From Comamonadaceae bacterium (GTDB taxonomy: Bacteria; Pseudomonadota; Gammaproteobacteria; Burkholderiales; Burkholderiaceae_C), in NCBI GenBank assembly GCA_947478725.1, contig CANJWZ010000004.1:1-64000 (forward strand): a DNA stretch of 64,000 bases, given 5' to 3'. The translations under genes and the position numbers were made by a program. Below, one piece after another: positions 1 through 9,118 of this stretch (position 1 is its first letter; the number at the start of each line of letters is the position of its first letter). The notes beneath the pieces are model-generated. The model had not been told where the DNA came from, did not search any database, and saw only the letters and a program-made list of their open reading frames with translations.

Positions 1-92
1 ACAACCAAGCTCATCTCATCGAGAAACACACGCTTGCGCGTGCGCTTGGTTACAAGCTCGAATCCGCTGCTGGCAAGGCTGATTTGTTTCAT
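1..92 (-). CDS. IS5-family transposase, N-terminal fragment (continues beyond window)
   Basis: The reading frame starts with ATG at 92-90 and runs off the left edge after about 30 codons. The peptide begins MKQISLASSGFELVTKRTR and continues FLDEM, the characteristic start of IS5-group DDE transposases in betaproteobacteria. No catalytic residue is inside the window, so whether the gene is intact cannot be judged. Confidence 0.8.
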   Translation of the reverse strand, partial: MKQISLASSGFELVTKRTRKRVFLDEMSLV

Positions 93-146
93 CTTCGTTC
101 AACGTCTTTCAGACCGGTATCGTTGTCAGGGTTTTGCAGAGGTTCC
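1..146 (-). mobile_element. IS5-family insertion sequence, one end (truncated by window edge)
   Basis: The stretch holds the 5' part of an IS5-type transposase gene on the minus strand and, outside it, what looks like the terminal inverted repeat: read on the minus strand, the element begins GGAACCTCTGCAAAACCC at 146. The next four bases, TTAA (147-150), fit the YTAR-type 4-bp target duplication usual for IS5 elements. The rest of the element lies left of the window, so the partner repeat and duplication cannot be seen. The insertion is about 50 bp upstream of the imuA LexA box. Confidence 0.75.
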
Positions 147-174
147 TTAAAACTGCAGGGCAAAAATAAAAAGC

Positions 175-219
175 TGGTCAGGCAAACACCAAGTTCATAT
201 ACTGTACATAATTACAGTA
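175..219 (+). promoter_or_regulatory. SOS promoter with LexA box upstream of imuA
   Basis: A perfect LexA/SOS palindrome of the CTGT-N8-ACAG type lies at 202-217, extended by flanking TA on both sides to 200-219. It overlaps a plausible sigma-70 -10 hexamer TATACT (198-203) that has a weak -35 TGGTCA at 175-180 (17-bp spacer). The imuA start codon is 14 bp downstream. The arrangement predicts repression by LexA and induction of imuA-imuB-dnaE2 by DNA damage, as is known for this cassette in other bacteria. Confidence 0.88.
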
Positions 220-232
220 TTTTAAACCGCAA

Positions 233-1048
233 ATGGCCCCCATCCAGCTATCTCATCCTTCGCAAAATTCGGCCTTGTCAAAGGCGCGTGCGGGAGACGT
301 TTTGCGCCTGCCAGAACTGGCGGGAAAAGCCATGTGGCGGGGCAACGAGCTGGGCTCTTCGGCGCAGCGTGAATGTGTTGCAACAGGTTTTGATGCCCTA
401 GACAAAGAGTTGCCTGGAGGCGGATGGCCATGTCGGTCGTTGACCGAGATTCTTCAGCCGCAGCCTTCTTTGTGCGAATGGCGCTTGCTGGGCGCCAGCT
501 TGAGCCGCATCGTGGCAAGCGGCGGACACATCTTGTTGGTCAGTCCGCCCAAGCATCCGCACTTGCCGGGCTTGATGCAGCATGGCTTGCATCAACATCA
601 AATGGTCTGGCTCGATGCCAGGACGCCGGCAGAACGTCTGTGGACGACGGAGCAGCTTGTCAAGTCCAACCCTGCTGGGGCCATCCTGTCCTGGTTGCCT
701 CAGGCGCGCCCGGAACAGTTACGCCGCCTGCAGGTTCACGCCCAGTCATGTGATTCGCCGGTGTTCCTGTTCAGGCCAGCCACGGCCCAGCTGGATGCCT
801 CGCCGGCACCGCTGCGCCTGCTGGTGGATGTGGCGGCTGACTGGCAGCTCAGCGTCAAGGTATTCAAGCGCCGCGGCCCTGCGCATGACCAGTCTTTGTT
901 GTTGTCCTCCATCTCGCAGAGCCTGGCAGACGTGTTGACAACGCGAATGCTGCAGCCCAGCCCTATTGCGCCAGCCTTGGAGATTTCCCGTGTCAGAACA
1001 CTGGGCAGCTCTGTTAGTACCGCTCAAGCCCAACACCTCGTTCATTGA
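233..1048 (+). CDS. imuA: ImuA, translesion-synthesis cassette protein
   Basis: The 271-residue protein is a RecA/SulA-like protein of the ImuA family, which works with ImuB and DnaE2 in damage-induced mutagenesis. The recognisable start of the RecA-like region is GFDALDKELPGGGWP at residues 52-66, followed by an alternating beta/alpha core with a serine-rich, poorly conserved C-terminus. It is the first gene after a perfect LexA box and overlaps imuB, whose probable GTG start is at 990. The ATG at 233 is the first in frame after the promoter. The family assignment is firm; the molecular role of ImuA is less well defined than that of its partners. Confidence 0.88.
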   Translation: MAPIQLSHPSQNSALSKARAGDVLRLPELAGKAMWRGNELGSSAQRECVATGFDALDKELPGGGWPCRSLTEILQPQPSLCEWRLLGASLSRIVASGGHILLVSPPKHPHLPGLMQHGLHQHQMVWLDARTPAERLWTTEQLVKSNPAGAILSWLPQARPEQLRRLQVHAQSCDSPVFLFRPATAQLDASPAPLRLLVDVAADWQLSVKVFKRRGPAHDQSLLLSSISQSLADVLTTRMLQPSPIAPALEISRVRTLGSSVSTAQAQHLVH

Positions 1049-2315
1049 TCACCACGGCATTGCGGTGTGGGCGCTTCAGTTCACGCCCCGCGTGGCTTAT
1101 CTGGAAGAGGCTGTGGTCATGGAGGTTCAGGCCTGCCTGCGCCTGTTTGGCGGTGAGAAATTACTCAAAGCCCGCGTCACAGAGGAATCCAGAGCGCAAG
1201 GCGTCCAGACCATCGGCTGGGCACCCACCAGTCTGGCTGCGCTGGCGTTTGCACGCAGTGGCGTGTCGGATGGCTTTGCAAGCCCGCTGGCGGGTCTGCT
1301 GGATGGCCTTGCCCTGGAAAAGCTGACAGCCGTCGGCCGGCATCAGCCTGTTTTGGCGCGCTTGGGCTGCAAGACACTGGGCGATGTGTGCAGGCTGCCT
1401 CGCGGCGGCATCAGCAGGCGATTTGACCAACAGGTTCTGGCGGCCCTTGATCAGGCTTACGGGCGACGCCCTGCGGCGCATCACTGGGTCAGCCTGCCCG
1501 AGGTCTTTTCAATGAAGCTGGAGCTGCCTGGGCGCGTTGATTCGGCAACCTCGCTGATGTTGGGCGCAAACCGTCTGCTGCTCCAGATGTGCGGCTGGTT
1601 AGCTGCCCGCAATTCGGGCGCGACAGCCTTTGTGATGCGCTGGTATCACGACACACTGCGTTCCAAAACCGCTGGGGAGGGCGGTGAGCTGGTCATCCGC
1701 ACAGCAGAACCGAGTCGGGACGTGCGCCACCTGGTGCGTTTGCTGGCAGAACACCTGGCAAAAGTCGACCTGCTGGCGCCGGTTGGCGACATCGGCATTG
1801 AAGCGATCGAGGTGCATTCGCTGGGTGACGACAACGCATCCCTGATACCTGACAACCTGCGTCCGGGCGAGCAACTGGGGATGGTGCTTGAACGAATTTC
1901 GGCCAGGCTGGGGCCCGAGCGTGTCATGCGGCCCGTTCTCAAAGAAGACCATCGCCTCGAGTGGATGCAGACATGGCCATCTGCCGCGGCGCAGGTCGAA
2001 TCACGGTCGCCCAAACTGCCGCGCATGGCTGACATCCCGCAGCCGAGCTGGCTATTGCCCAGGCCTTTGAAGCTGGCGGTCGCCAGCGAACGCCCGATGT
2101 ACCAGGGGCCACTGCAGCTGGTGGTGGGGCCACACCGGGTAGAAGGCGGCTGGTGGCATCGCATCGCCAACACGGAAGGCGCGCCATGCATTCAGAACGT
2201 GCAGCGGGACTATTGGGTGGCTGTCAGCAAACATGCGGGCATTCTCTGGGTGTTTCAGGAGCGACTGGCCTACGACGCCACCAGCTGCTGGTATCTGCAT
2301 GGCGTATTTGCGTGA
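990..2315 (+). CDS. imuB: ImuB, catalytically inactive Y-family polymerase-like protein
   Basis: ImuB is a Y-family (DinB-like) polymerase homologue that lacks the catalytic acidic residues and serves as the hub linking ImuA, DnaE2 and the beta clamp. The reading frame is open from a TTG at 966, but GTG at 990 gives the usual start (VSEHWAALLVPLKP) and about 441 residues. The conserved C-terminal signature HRVEGGWWHR is present near residue 385. The gene overlaps the end of imuA and ends 9 bp before dnaE2, so the three genes form one SOS operon. Inactivity is inferred from the family, not from a residue-by-residue alignment. Confidence 0.88.
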   Translation: MSEHWAALLVPLKPNTSFIDHHGIAVWALQFTPRVAYLEEAVVMEVQACLRLFGGEKLLKARVTEESRAQGVQTIGWAPTSLAALAFARSGVSDGFASPLAGLLDGLALEKLTAVGRHQPVLARLGCKTLGDVCRLPRGGISRRFDQQVLAALDQAYGRRPAAHHWVSLPEVFSMKLELPGRVDSATSLMLGANRLLLQMCGWLAARNSGATAFVMRWYHDTLRSKTAGEGGELVIRTAEPSRDVRHLVRLLAEHLAKVDLLAPVGDIGIEAIEVHSLGDDNASLIPDNLRPGEQLGMVLERISARLGPERVMRPVLKEDHRLEWMQTWPSAAAQVESRSPKLPRMADIPQPSWLLPRPLKLAVASERPMYQGPLQLVVGPHRVEGGWWHRIANTEGAPCIQNVQRDYWVAVSKHAGILWVFQERLAYDATSCWYLHGVFA

Positions 2316-2324
2316 GTTTCAGCC

Positions 2325-5300
2325 ATGGCCACACTACCCGCTTACGCAGAGCTTCACTGCCTTTCAAACTTCTCCTTTCTTCGCGGCGCATCGCACGCCG
2401 GCGAGCTGGTCGATCGGGCTGTTGAACTGGGCTATTCAGCGCTGGCGCTGACCGACGAATGCTCGCTGGCCGGCGTGGTTCGCGCGCATGTGGCGGCCAA
2501 GGCCCATGCTGGCTTCAAACTTATTGTGGGAAGCGAGTTTCAAGTAGCCAGTGCCGTGCCATTCAAGATGCTGGTGCTGGCCACCAGCCGCGACGGTTAT
2601 GGAAACCTGTCTCAGTTCATCACGCGACTGCGGCGCGCCTCTGAAAAGGGGCGCTATGAACTGACCCAAAAAGAGATCAGGGCGCAAGAACTGCAGGACT
2701 GCCTGATCCTGATACTTCCAGGCAGAACCTCGTCATGGCAGGACTTGCTGCAGCTGGGCCAATGGACGCTTGGCCTGTTCAGCGGACGCTGCTGGCTGGC
2801 GGCAGAAATGTTGCACCACATCGCTGATGCGGTCTGGCTTGAAAAGCTCCACAAACTCGCAGAGGCTACGGCCATCCCCATGGTCGCAACAGGCGATGTG
2901 CACATGCATGTGCGCTCACGCAAGCCCCTGCAAGACGTGTTGACGGCCATACGCGTGGGTAAGCCCTTGACCGACTGCGGCCTTGAACTGCAAGGCAGTG
3001 CGGAAAGGCATTTGCGTTCCAGACTCAGACTGGGTCGCCTTTATTCAGAAGACTTGTTGCAGCAGACCATTGCCATTGCGAACCGATGCCATTTCAGCCT
3101 TGACGAGCTGCGCTACGAATACCCGGATGAAGTCGTGCCGCAGGGTGCAACGCCCGCATCCCACCTGCGCCAGCTGACCTATGCGGGAGCGGGACGGCGC
3201 TGGCCCGATGGTATCGAGGCAAAAATTCAGACTCAAATTGAGCATGAACTCGACCTGATTGGCGAGCTTCACTACGAGCACTATTTTCTGACGGTGGCAG
3301 ACATCGTGGCCTTTGCTCGCAGCCAGCAGATTCTTTGCCAGGGGCGTGGCAGCGCAGCCAACTCAGTGGTGTGTTTCTGCCTGGGCGTGACCGAGGTGGA
3401 CCCGAGCCGGATGGCGGTGCTTTTTGAGCGCTTCATCAGCAGGGAGCGCAACGAGCCCCCTGACATCGACGTGGACTTTGAACATGAGCGCCGCGAAGAG
3501 GTCATCCAGTACCTTTACAACAAGTACGGACGCGACCGTGCGGCGCTGACAGCGACGGTGATTTCCTATCGGCCCCGCAGTGCGTTGAGGGATGTCGGCA
3601 AAGCGCTGGGCTATGACCTGGCAATAGTTGAGGCATTGGCCAAGGTACACCAGTGGTGGGATGGCCGAAAAATCCAGCCCGAGCGGCTGGCTGAAATCGG
3701 TCTGGGTCCTGAAGAAGAGCTGCGCTTGACGCAACTGCTCAAGCTCACCGGCGAGATCGTCGGTTTCCCGCGCCATTTGTCCCAGCACACCGGTGGCTTT
3801 GTGTTGACCAAGGGGCCGCTGTCCCGAATTGTCCCGATTGAGAACGCCAGCATGGCTGACCGCACTGTCATCGAATGGGACAAGGATGATCTGGACGCCA
3901 TGGGCCTGCTCAAGGTCGATGTGCTGGCGCTCGGCATGCTGACCGCGCTGCGCAAGAGCTTGGCATTGATCAGCCAGCGCCGCCACTATGCGTTTGAAAT
4001 GCAGGATATTCCTGCGGAAGACAGCGTGACCTACGACATGATCTGCAAGGCCGACACGCTGGGCGTGTTCCAGATCGAGAGCCGGGCGCAAATGGGCATG
4101 CTGCCGCGTTTGAAGCCGCGCTGCTTTTATGACCTGGTGATTGAAGTTGCACTGGTACGGCCAGGTCCGATTCAAGGCGGCATGGTGCATCCATACCTTC
4201 GCCGCAGGCAGGGACTGGAGCCGGTTGAATATCCGAGCGCTGCTCTTGAAGAGGCCTTGGGAAGAACGCTTGGCATCCCGGTTTTTCAAGAGCAGGTGAT
4301 GCAAATTTCCATTCTTGCCGCAGGTTTTACGGCAGGCGAAGCTGACGGTTTGCGCCGCGCCATGGCGGCCTGGAAACGCAAGGGCGGCCTGGAGAAGTAT
4401 TACGCCAAAATTGTTGACGGCATGATCGCGCAAGGCTATGAAAAATCATTTGCCGAAGCGATTTTTGAGCAGATCAAGGGTTTCTCGGAGTATGGCTTCC
4501 CAGAGTCCCATGCAGCCTCGTTTGCGCTGCTGGTCTATGCCAGTTGCTGGATCAAATGCCACGAACCCGCCGCTTTTTTAGCCGCCATGATCAACTCTCA
4601 GCCTTTGGGCTTTTATTCCACCAGTCAACTGATGCAGGACGCCCGGCGACACGGCGTGGACGTACGCCCGGTGGATGTGATGGCCAGCCAGGTCGATTGC
4701 ACACTGGAGGACTTGGACCACCGGCCTGCGGTCAGACTTGGCTTTCGGGTCATTTCCGGGTTTCGACAGGCGTCTGCCCAAAAAATAGTCAATGCCCGCC
4801 TGGACAGCCCTTTCATAAGCGCTGACGACTTGGCCGGTAGAGCCGGCCTTGAGCTGCATGACATGAAGCTGCTCGCGGCAGCCGATGCATTGGTCAGCCT
4901 GTCGGGTCACAGGCGGCAACAGGTGTGGGATGCTGCCGGCCTTCGCCCGCTGCCTGAGCTGCTGCGTGATGCGCCGATTGACGAAGACATGACCGAATTG
5001 CCCGAAGCACCCGAAGGGGAGGAAATCGTCTGGGACTATGCCTCAACCGGGCTGACCTTGAGGCGGCATCCGATGGCGCTGCTCAGGCAGCGCGTGGCAG
5101 AAAAAGGGTATCTGTCCTCTGCTGACTTGCGCGCCTTAGAGGATGGCGACATGGTTTATGTTTGCGGCATGGTGACGCTGAGGCAACAACCAGAAACCGC
5201 CAAGGGAACCGTCTTTGTGTCGCTGGAAGACGAACACGGCAGCGTCCAGGTGATTGTCTGGAAAAGCCTGCGTGAAAAGCAGCGGCAGGAATTGTTGGCG

Positions 5301-5429
5301 TCGCGCTTGATGGGCGTCTACGGTTGCTGGCAGGTCGCCAACGATGTTTGCAATCTCATCGCTGACACCTTGTTTGACTTGACCCCACTGCTTGGCAGGC
5401 TGGGCTCACAGAGCCGGGATTTTCGGTAG
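2325..5429 (+). CDS. dnaE2: DnaE2, error-prone DNA polymerase III alpha subunit
   Basis: The 1034-residue protein is a C-family replicative-type polymerase of the DnaE2/ImuC group, which performs the error-prone synthesis of the ImuABC mutasome. The N-terminal PHP domain (roughly 1-210, starting YAELHCLSNFSFLRG) is followed by the polymerase core. The catalytic aspartates are visible in PPDIDVDFE (D380, D382) and in KVDVLAL (D532). A helix-hairpin-helix segment follows, and an OB-fold near residues 950-1020 closes the protein. Length matches the DnaE2 family (about 1030-1070), shorter than DnaE1. It is the last gene of the LexA-controlled cassette. Confidence 0.95.
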   Translation: MATLPAYAELHCLSNFSFLRGASHAGELVDRAVELGYSALALTDECSLAGVVRAHVAAKAHAGFKLIVGSEFQVASAVPFKMLVLATSRDGYGNLSQFITRLRRASEKGRYELTQKEIRAQELQDCLILILPGRTSSWQDLLQLGQWTLGLFSGRCWLAAEMLHHIADAVWLEKLHKLAEATAIPMVATGDVHMHVRSRKPLQDVLTAIRVGKPLTDCGLELQGSAERHLRSRLRLGRLYSEDLLQQTIAIANRCHFSLDELRYEYPDEVVPQGATPASHLRQLTYAGAGRRWPDGIEAKIQTQIEHELDLIGELHYEHYFLTVADIVAFARSQQILCQGRGSAANSVVCFCLGVTEVDPSRMAVLFERFISRERNEPPDIDVDFEHERREEVIQYLYNKYGRDRAALTATVISYRPRSALRDVGKALGYDLAIVEALAKVHQWWDGRKIQPERLAEIGLGPEEELRLTQLLKLTGEIVGFPRHLSQHTGGFVLTKGPLSRIVPIENASMADRTVIEWDKDDLDAMGLLKVDVLALGMLTALRKSLALISQRRHYAFEMQDIPAEDSVTYDMICKADTLGVFQIESRAQMGMLPRLKPRCFYDLVIEVALVRPGPIQGGMVHPYLRRRQGLEPVEYPSAALEEALGRTLGIPVFQEQVMQISILAAGFTAGEADGLRRAMAAWKRKGGLEKYYAKIVDGMIAQGYEKSFAEAIFEQIKGFSEYGFPESHAASFALLVYASCWIKCHEPAAFLAAMINSQPLGFYSTSQLMQDARRHGVDVRPVDVMASQVDCTLEDLDHRPAVRLGFRVISGFRQASAQKIVNARLDSPFISADDLAGRAGLELHDMKLLAAADALVSLSGHRRQQVWDAAGLRPLPELLRDAPIDEDMTELPEAPEGEEIVWDYASTGLTLRRHPMALLRQRVAEKGYLSSADLRALEDGDMVYVCGMVTLRQQPETAKGTVFVSLEDEHGSVQVIVWKSLREKQRQELLASRLMGVYGCWQVANDVCNLIADTLFDLTPLLGRLGSQSRDFR

Positions 5430-5460
5430 GTGCATCTAGAGTCTGCCCGGCCGCCAAAGT

Positions 5461-5895
5461 TTAAAACGCATCAAACGCCGAACGCAGCCATTCAATGCCA
5501 GGCGCTTGCCCGGCGCTCAGGCCGCCCTGAATCAGCACCACATCAAAGCGGCACGGCGGCAGGGTCTTGTAGCGCATCAAATAAAGGCGTGCTGCAAACA
5601 CAATGCGCCGCTGCTTGGCCGCGCTGATGCTGGCGCCTGCCCCGCCGTGGGAGCTGCTGGCGCGCTGGCGCACCTCCACAAACACCAGCGTGCCGTCTTT
5701 GTCCTTCATGATCAGGTCGATCTCACCCCCGCCTCGGCCAGGTGTTCGATAATTGGCCTCAAGCAGCTTCAGGCCGGCTTGAACAAGGTGCGCCAGCGCC
5801 AGTGCTTCAGCCGCATCACCTCTATGCTTGGTGGTGACTTTGGTGGTAGGCTGACTTGTTGGGCCTGCCGCCCCCTCTTTTTTGGAAAACCACAT
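5461..5895 (-). CDS. yraN: YraN family (UPF0102) nuclease-fold protein
   Basis: The 144-residue protein has the restriction-endonuclease-like YraN fold, recognised by GEIDLIMKD followed by LVFVEVRQR, the D...ExK-type core in which the usual lysine position carries an arginine here. An N-terminal helix GDAAEALALAHL precedes it. The biochemical function of YraN is not established. It diverges from rsmI; its ATG (5895-5893) touches the putative TTG start of rsmI. This yraN/rsmI pairing is common in proteobacteria. The C-terminus is convergent with dnaE2, 31 bp away. Confidence 0.85.
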   Translation of the reverse strand: MWFSKKEGAAGPTSQPTTKVTTKHRGDAAEALALAHLVQAGLKLLEANYRTPGRGGGEIDLIMKDKDGTLVFVEVRQRASSSHGGAGASISAAKQRRIVFAARLYLMRYKTLPPCRFDVVLIQGGLSAGQAPGIEWLRSAFDAF

Positions 5896-6785
5896 TGAAC
5901 GCTTCTTTCGAATTGGCCTTGAGCGCAGCTATTGCTGCTGCCGGTATGCAGCATTATCCGCAGGGCATGCTGTATGTGGTGGCTACGCCGATTGGCAACC
6001 TGGCCGACATCAGCTTGCGGGCGCTGCATGTGCTCCAGATGGTTGATGCCATAGGCTGTGAGGACACGCGCCACACCCAAGGTCTGCTGCGCCAGTTTGG
6101 CATTGAAAAGCCCTTGCTGGCGGTGCATGAACACAACGAGCTGGAAGCCGCCGTGGGCGTGATTGAGCGCCTGCAACGCGGCGAGCGCGTGGCCTATGTC
6201 AGCGATGCGGGCACGCCCGCCGTTAGCGACCCTGGCGCACGGTTGGTGGCTGCTGCACGCAGCGCCGGGTTCAGTGTGATGCCCTTGCCGGGCGCCAGCA
6301 GTGTGACGACAGCCTTGAGTGCAGCAGGCATTTCTGGTGATTCAGGTTTTGTCTTTGCAGGGTTTTTGCCGAGCAAGTCCGGTGAGCGTGACCAGGCAGT
6401 CGCTGCCTTACGCCATGAGGTCAAAGCCGTTGTCATCATGGAAGCACCCCACCGCATCGAGGCGCTGGCGCAAGCATTGACCCCGCTGGGGTCGCGGCCT
6501 GCCACCATTTGCCGCGAGCTGACCAAACAGTTTGAAGAAATTGCCACCGTTGCCGCCGACCAGTTGGCGGCCTGGCTGGCCGCCGGGGCGCAGCGCACGC
6601 GGGGTGAATTTGTCCTCGTGCTGCACCCCATGCCCACAGCGGCACCCAAAGAAGACGGTCAGCGCGTGCTGCAATTGTTGCTGGCAGAGCTGCCGCTGAA
6701 AACCGCTGTCAAACTGGCCGCAGAAATCACGGGTGCGCCGCGCAATGACCTGTATGAAGCGGCGCTCAAGTTGAAAAACCAATGA
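5895..6785 (+). CDS. rsmI: RsmI, 16S rRNA (cytidine-2'-O)-methyltransferase
   Basis: RsmI methylates the 2'-O of C1402 in 16S rRNA using S-adenosylmethionine. The tetrapyrrole-methylase fold is clear: LYVVATPIGNLADISLRA, CEDTRHTQGLL, YVSDAGTPAVSDPGARLV and LPGASS appear in the family order. The start is uncertain: TTG 5895 gives 296 residues (MNASFELALS...), while ATG 5946 gives 279 residues and begins immediately before the conserved core. I prefer 5895 because the extension looks coding. The stop overlaps the following efflux gene by ATGA. Confidence 0.9.
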   Translation: MNASFELALSAAIAAAGMQHYPQGMLYVVATPIGNLADISLRALHVLQMVDAIGCEDTRHTQGLLRQFGIEKPLLAVHEHNELEAAVGVIERLQRGERVAYVSDAGTPAVSDPGARLVAAARSAGFSVMPLPGASSVTTALSAAGISGDSGFVFAGFLPSKSGERDQAVAALRHEVKAVVIMEAPHRIEALAQALTPLGSRPATICRELTKQFEEIATVAADQLAAWLAAGAQRTRGEFVLVLHPMPTAAPKEDGQRVLQLLLAELPLKTAVKLAAEITGAPRNDLYEAALKLKNQ

Positions 6786-8023
6786 ATCCAAACGCCGACA
6801 AATTGTGGCCCGGCTCGCGCTGGTCGTTGGCGGTGCTGCTCGCGATGCTGGGCATGCTCGGTCCTTTTTCCATTGACACTTACATTCCCGCCTACGCCGG
6901 CATCGCCAAGTCACTGGGCAGCACGCCTGTGCAAATGCAGCAAACCCTGTCAGCCTACCTGTTTGGTTTTGCTTTCATGAACCTGTTTCATGGCGCGCTG
7001 GCCGACAGCTTTGGCCGGCGTCCGGTGGTGCTCTGGGGCATTGCCATGTTCACCATCGCGTCGGCGGGCTGCGCGTTGTCGCAAAGCATTGAGCAACTGG
7101 TGTTTTTCAGGGCCTTGCAAGGGCTGTCCACCGGGGCAGGCATTGTGGTCTCACGCGCCGTGATCCGCGACATGTTTCCCCCCGCACAAGCCCAACAGGT
7201 GATGAGCCAGGTGACGATTTATTTCGGCGTGGCGCCTGCCATTGCGCCGATTGTGGGTGGCTGGCTTTTCGTGCATCTGGGCTGGCACAGCATCTTCTGG
7301 TTTTTGACGGGCGTGGGCTTTTTTTTATGGGCCGCCAACTTCAGGTATTTGCCAGAAACGCTGCATGTTGACCAGCGTCAGAGTTTTGAGTTCAGGCACT
7401 TGATGCGGGGTTACTGGCAACTGGGCTCCAGCCCGCGCTTTTTGCTGCTGGCGCTGGCCAGCGGCGTGCCGTTTAACGGCATGTTTTTGTACGTCATGTC
7501 CGCCCCCGCGTTTTTGGGCGAACACCTGGGGCTGCTGCCGACCGAGTTTTTCTGGTTCTTTATTCTGACGATCAGCGGCATCATGTCCGGTGCCTGGCTC
7601 AGCGGCAGGCTCGCGGGCAAGATCGCACCAAAGCAGCAGATTCGCTACGGCTTTGTCATCATGCTGTCGGTGTCGGTGGTCAATTTGCTGGTCAACTATT
7701 TTTTCAAGGCGCATGTCTCCTGGGCTTTGTTGCCGATTGCGCTGTTCGCCTTTGGCTGGGCGCTGATGGTGCCTGTGGTCACGCTGCTGGTGCTCGACCT
7801 GTACCCTGAACGGCGCGGCATGGCCTCGTCGCTGCAGGCCGTCATTGGCTCAACTGCCAACGGTGTGGTTGCCGGCATGCTTGCGCCGCTGGTGATGCAT
7901 TCGACCCTCAGCCTGGCGGTAGCATCGCTAGGCATGATGTGCATTGGCCTGGTGGCATGGGTCTACCTGCACCGCCGCTGGCCTGAAATAGGCGGCGCTG
8001 TTGCCAGCTACCATGCAGACTGA
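6782..8023 (+). CDS. Bcr/CflA-type MFS drug-efflux transporter
   Basis: The 413-residue inner-membrane protein has about 12 hydrophobic segments and the major-facilitator motif A between helices 2 and 3 (GALADSFGRRPVVLWG). The N-terminal signature LGPFSIDTYIPAY is typical of the Bcr/CflA (DHA1) multidrug-efflux group. The start codon overlaps the rsmI stop (ATGA), implying translational coupling. Substrates cannot be predicted from sequence. Confidence 0.85.
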   Translation: MNPNADKLWPGSRWSLAVLLAMLGMLGPFSIDTYIPAYAGIAKSLGSTPVQMQQTLSAYLFGFAFMNLFHGALADSFGRRPVVLWGIAMFTIASAGCALSQSIEQLVFFRALQGLSTGAGIVVSRAVIRDMFPPAQAQQVMSQVTIYFGVAPAIAPIVGGWLFVHLGWHSIFWFLTGVGFFLWAANFRYLPETLHVDQRQSFEFRHLMRGYWQLGSSPRFLLLALASGVPFNGMFLYVMSAPAFLGEHLGLLPTEFFWFFILTISGIMSGAWLSGRLAGKIAPKQQIRYGFVIMLSVSVVNLLVNYFFKAHVSWALLPIALFAFGWALMVPVVTLLVLDLYPERRGMASSLQAVIGSTANGVVAGMLAPLVMHSTLSLAVASLGMMCIGLVAWVYLHRRWPEIGGAVASYHAD

Positions 8024-8049
8024 GCTTTGATACCTTGACCCCTACTGCC

Positions 8050-8559
8050 ATGACACCGGCCCCCATGATTCGCCCCAACGCTAAATTTTTACTTGCCCAT
8101 CCAGCGCACTTCATCGCACTGGGCTTTGGCTCAGGCCTGAGTCCGATAGCCCCTGGCACGGCCGGCACGTTGTGGGCCTGGCTGGCGTATCTGGTGCTGG
8201 CCCCCAGCATGAGCAGCGCGCAAATGGGCTGGCTGATTTTGTGCGCGACGCTGGTGGGCTGGTGGGCCTGCACGGTCACCGCCAAAAACATGGGGGTACT
8301 CGACCCCGGCAACATCGTGTGGGACGAGGTGGTGGCCTTCTGGCTGGTGCTGTGGCTCATCATGCCTGCCAGTTTTACCGGCCAGCTGGCAGCGTTTGTG
8401 CTGTTCAGGTTTTTTGACGCCGCCAAGCCCGGCCCGGTGGGCTGGGCCGACCAGGTGTTCAAAGGCACGGGGCCGCGCGGCGGCTGGGGCATTTTGTTTG
8501 ACGACTTTGTGGCGGCGTTTTGTACGCTGCTGGTGATCGCGCTGTGGAGGTTTTGGTGA
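8050..8559 (+). CDS. pgpA: PgpA, phosphatidylglycerophosphatase A
   Basis: PgpA dephosphorylates phosphatidylglycerophosphate to phosphatidylglycerol in the inner membrane. Family signatures are present: GSGLSPIAPGTAGTLWAWL near the N-terminus, WDEVVAFW in the middle and DDFVAAF at the end, with three to four hydrophobic segments. The ATG at 8050 gives 169 residues, the usual length; an in-frame TTG at 8035 is less likely. The stop overlaps the GTG start of pncC (GTGA). Confidence 0.9.
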   Translation: MTPAPMIRPNAKFLLAHPAHFIALGFGSGLSPIAPGTAGTLWAWLAYLVLAPSMSSAQMGWLILCATLVGWWACTVTAKNMGVLDPGNIVWDEVVAFWLVLWLIMPASFTGQLAAFVLFRFFDAAKPGPVGWADQVFKGTGPRGGWGILFDDFVAAFCTLLVIALWRFW

Positions 8560-9074
8560 GCCACGAATCAACCCACAAGACGCTCTTAAATCAGGAGCTG
8601 CTCGCCCATGAAATAGTTGGGTTGCTGGCCGATTTGATGCTTCAAAAAGGCTTTTCCCTGGCCACCGCTGAAAGTTGTACAGGCGGCATGATCGCCGCTG
8701 CCTGCACTGACCTGGCAGGCTCGAGCGCCTGGTTTGAGCGCGGCTTTGTCAGCTATTCCAACGCAGCCAAAACGCAGATGTTGGGCGTCGATGCCGCTTT
8801 GATTGAGCAGCATGGTGCAGTCAGCGAACCCGTCGCCCGTGCCATGGCCTTTGGCGCGATTCGGCATTCTGCAGCCCAGGTGTCAGTGGCTGTCACAGGC
8901 GTGGCTGGGCCCACGGGCGGCAGCGCGGCCAAGCCTGTAGGGACGGTCTGGTTTGGTTTTTCAGTCGCTGGCCAACTGCTGTCAGAACGCCAGTGCTTTA
9001 GCGGCGACCGCGCTGCCGTGCGGCTGGCGACGGTGCAGCACGCCTTCAAACGCTTGATTGAATTGCTTGACTGA
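8556..9074 (+). CDS. pncC: PncC (CinA C-terminal family) nicotinamide-nucleotide amidohydrolase
   Basis: The protein deamidates nicotinamide mononucleotide to nicotinate mononucleotide in NAD salvage. The stand-alone CinA C-terminal domain is recognised by ATAESCTGGMIAAACTDLAG and GAVSEPVARAMA. The start is GTG 8556, preceded by a strong GGAGG (8546-8550) and overlapping the pgpA stop by four bases; an upstream in-frame extension to 8520 lies inside pgpA and is rejected. Length is 172 residues, normal for the single-domain form. The pgpA-pncC order is common in betaproteobacteria. Confidence 0.9.
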   Translation: MSHESTHKTLLNQELLAHEIVGLLADLMLQKGFSLATAESCTGGMIAAACTDLAGSSAWFERGFVSYSNAAKTQMLGVDAALIEQHGAVSEPVARAMAFGAIRHSAAQVSVAVTGVAGPTGGSAAKPVGTVWFGFSVAGQLLSERQCFSGDRAAVRLATVQHAFKRLIELLD

Positions 9075-9118
9075 AAAGGATTCTCCTTGCACTCTCACAA
9101 AACGTGAAAGGGTTTGAC

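Noticed and set aside
3363-4433. Long minus-strand open frame of 356 codons inside dnaE2
   Set aside because: It is antisense to a clearly conserved polymerase and its composition (His/Gln-rich) is typical of reverse-frame shadows in GC-rich genes.
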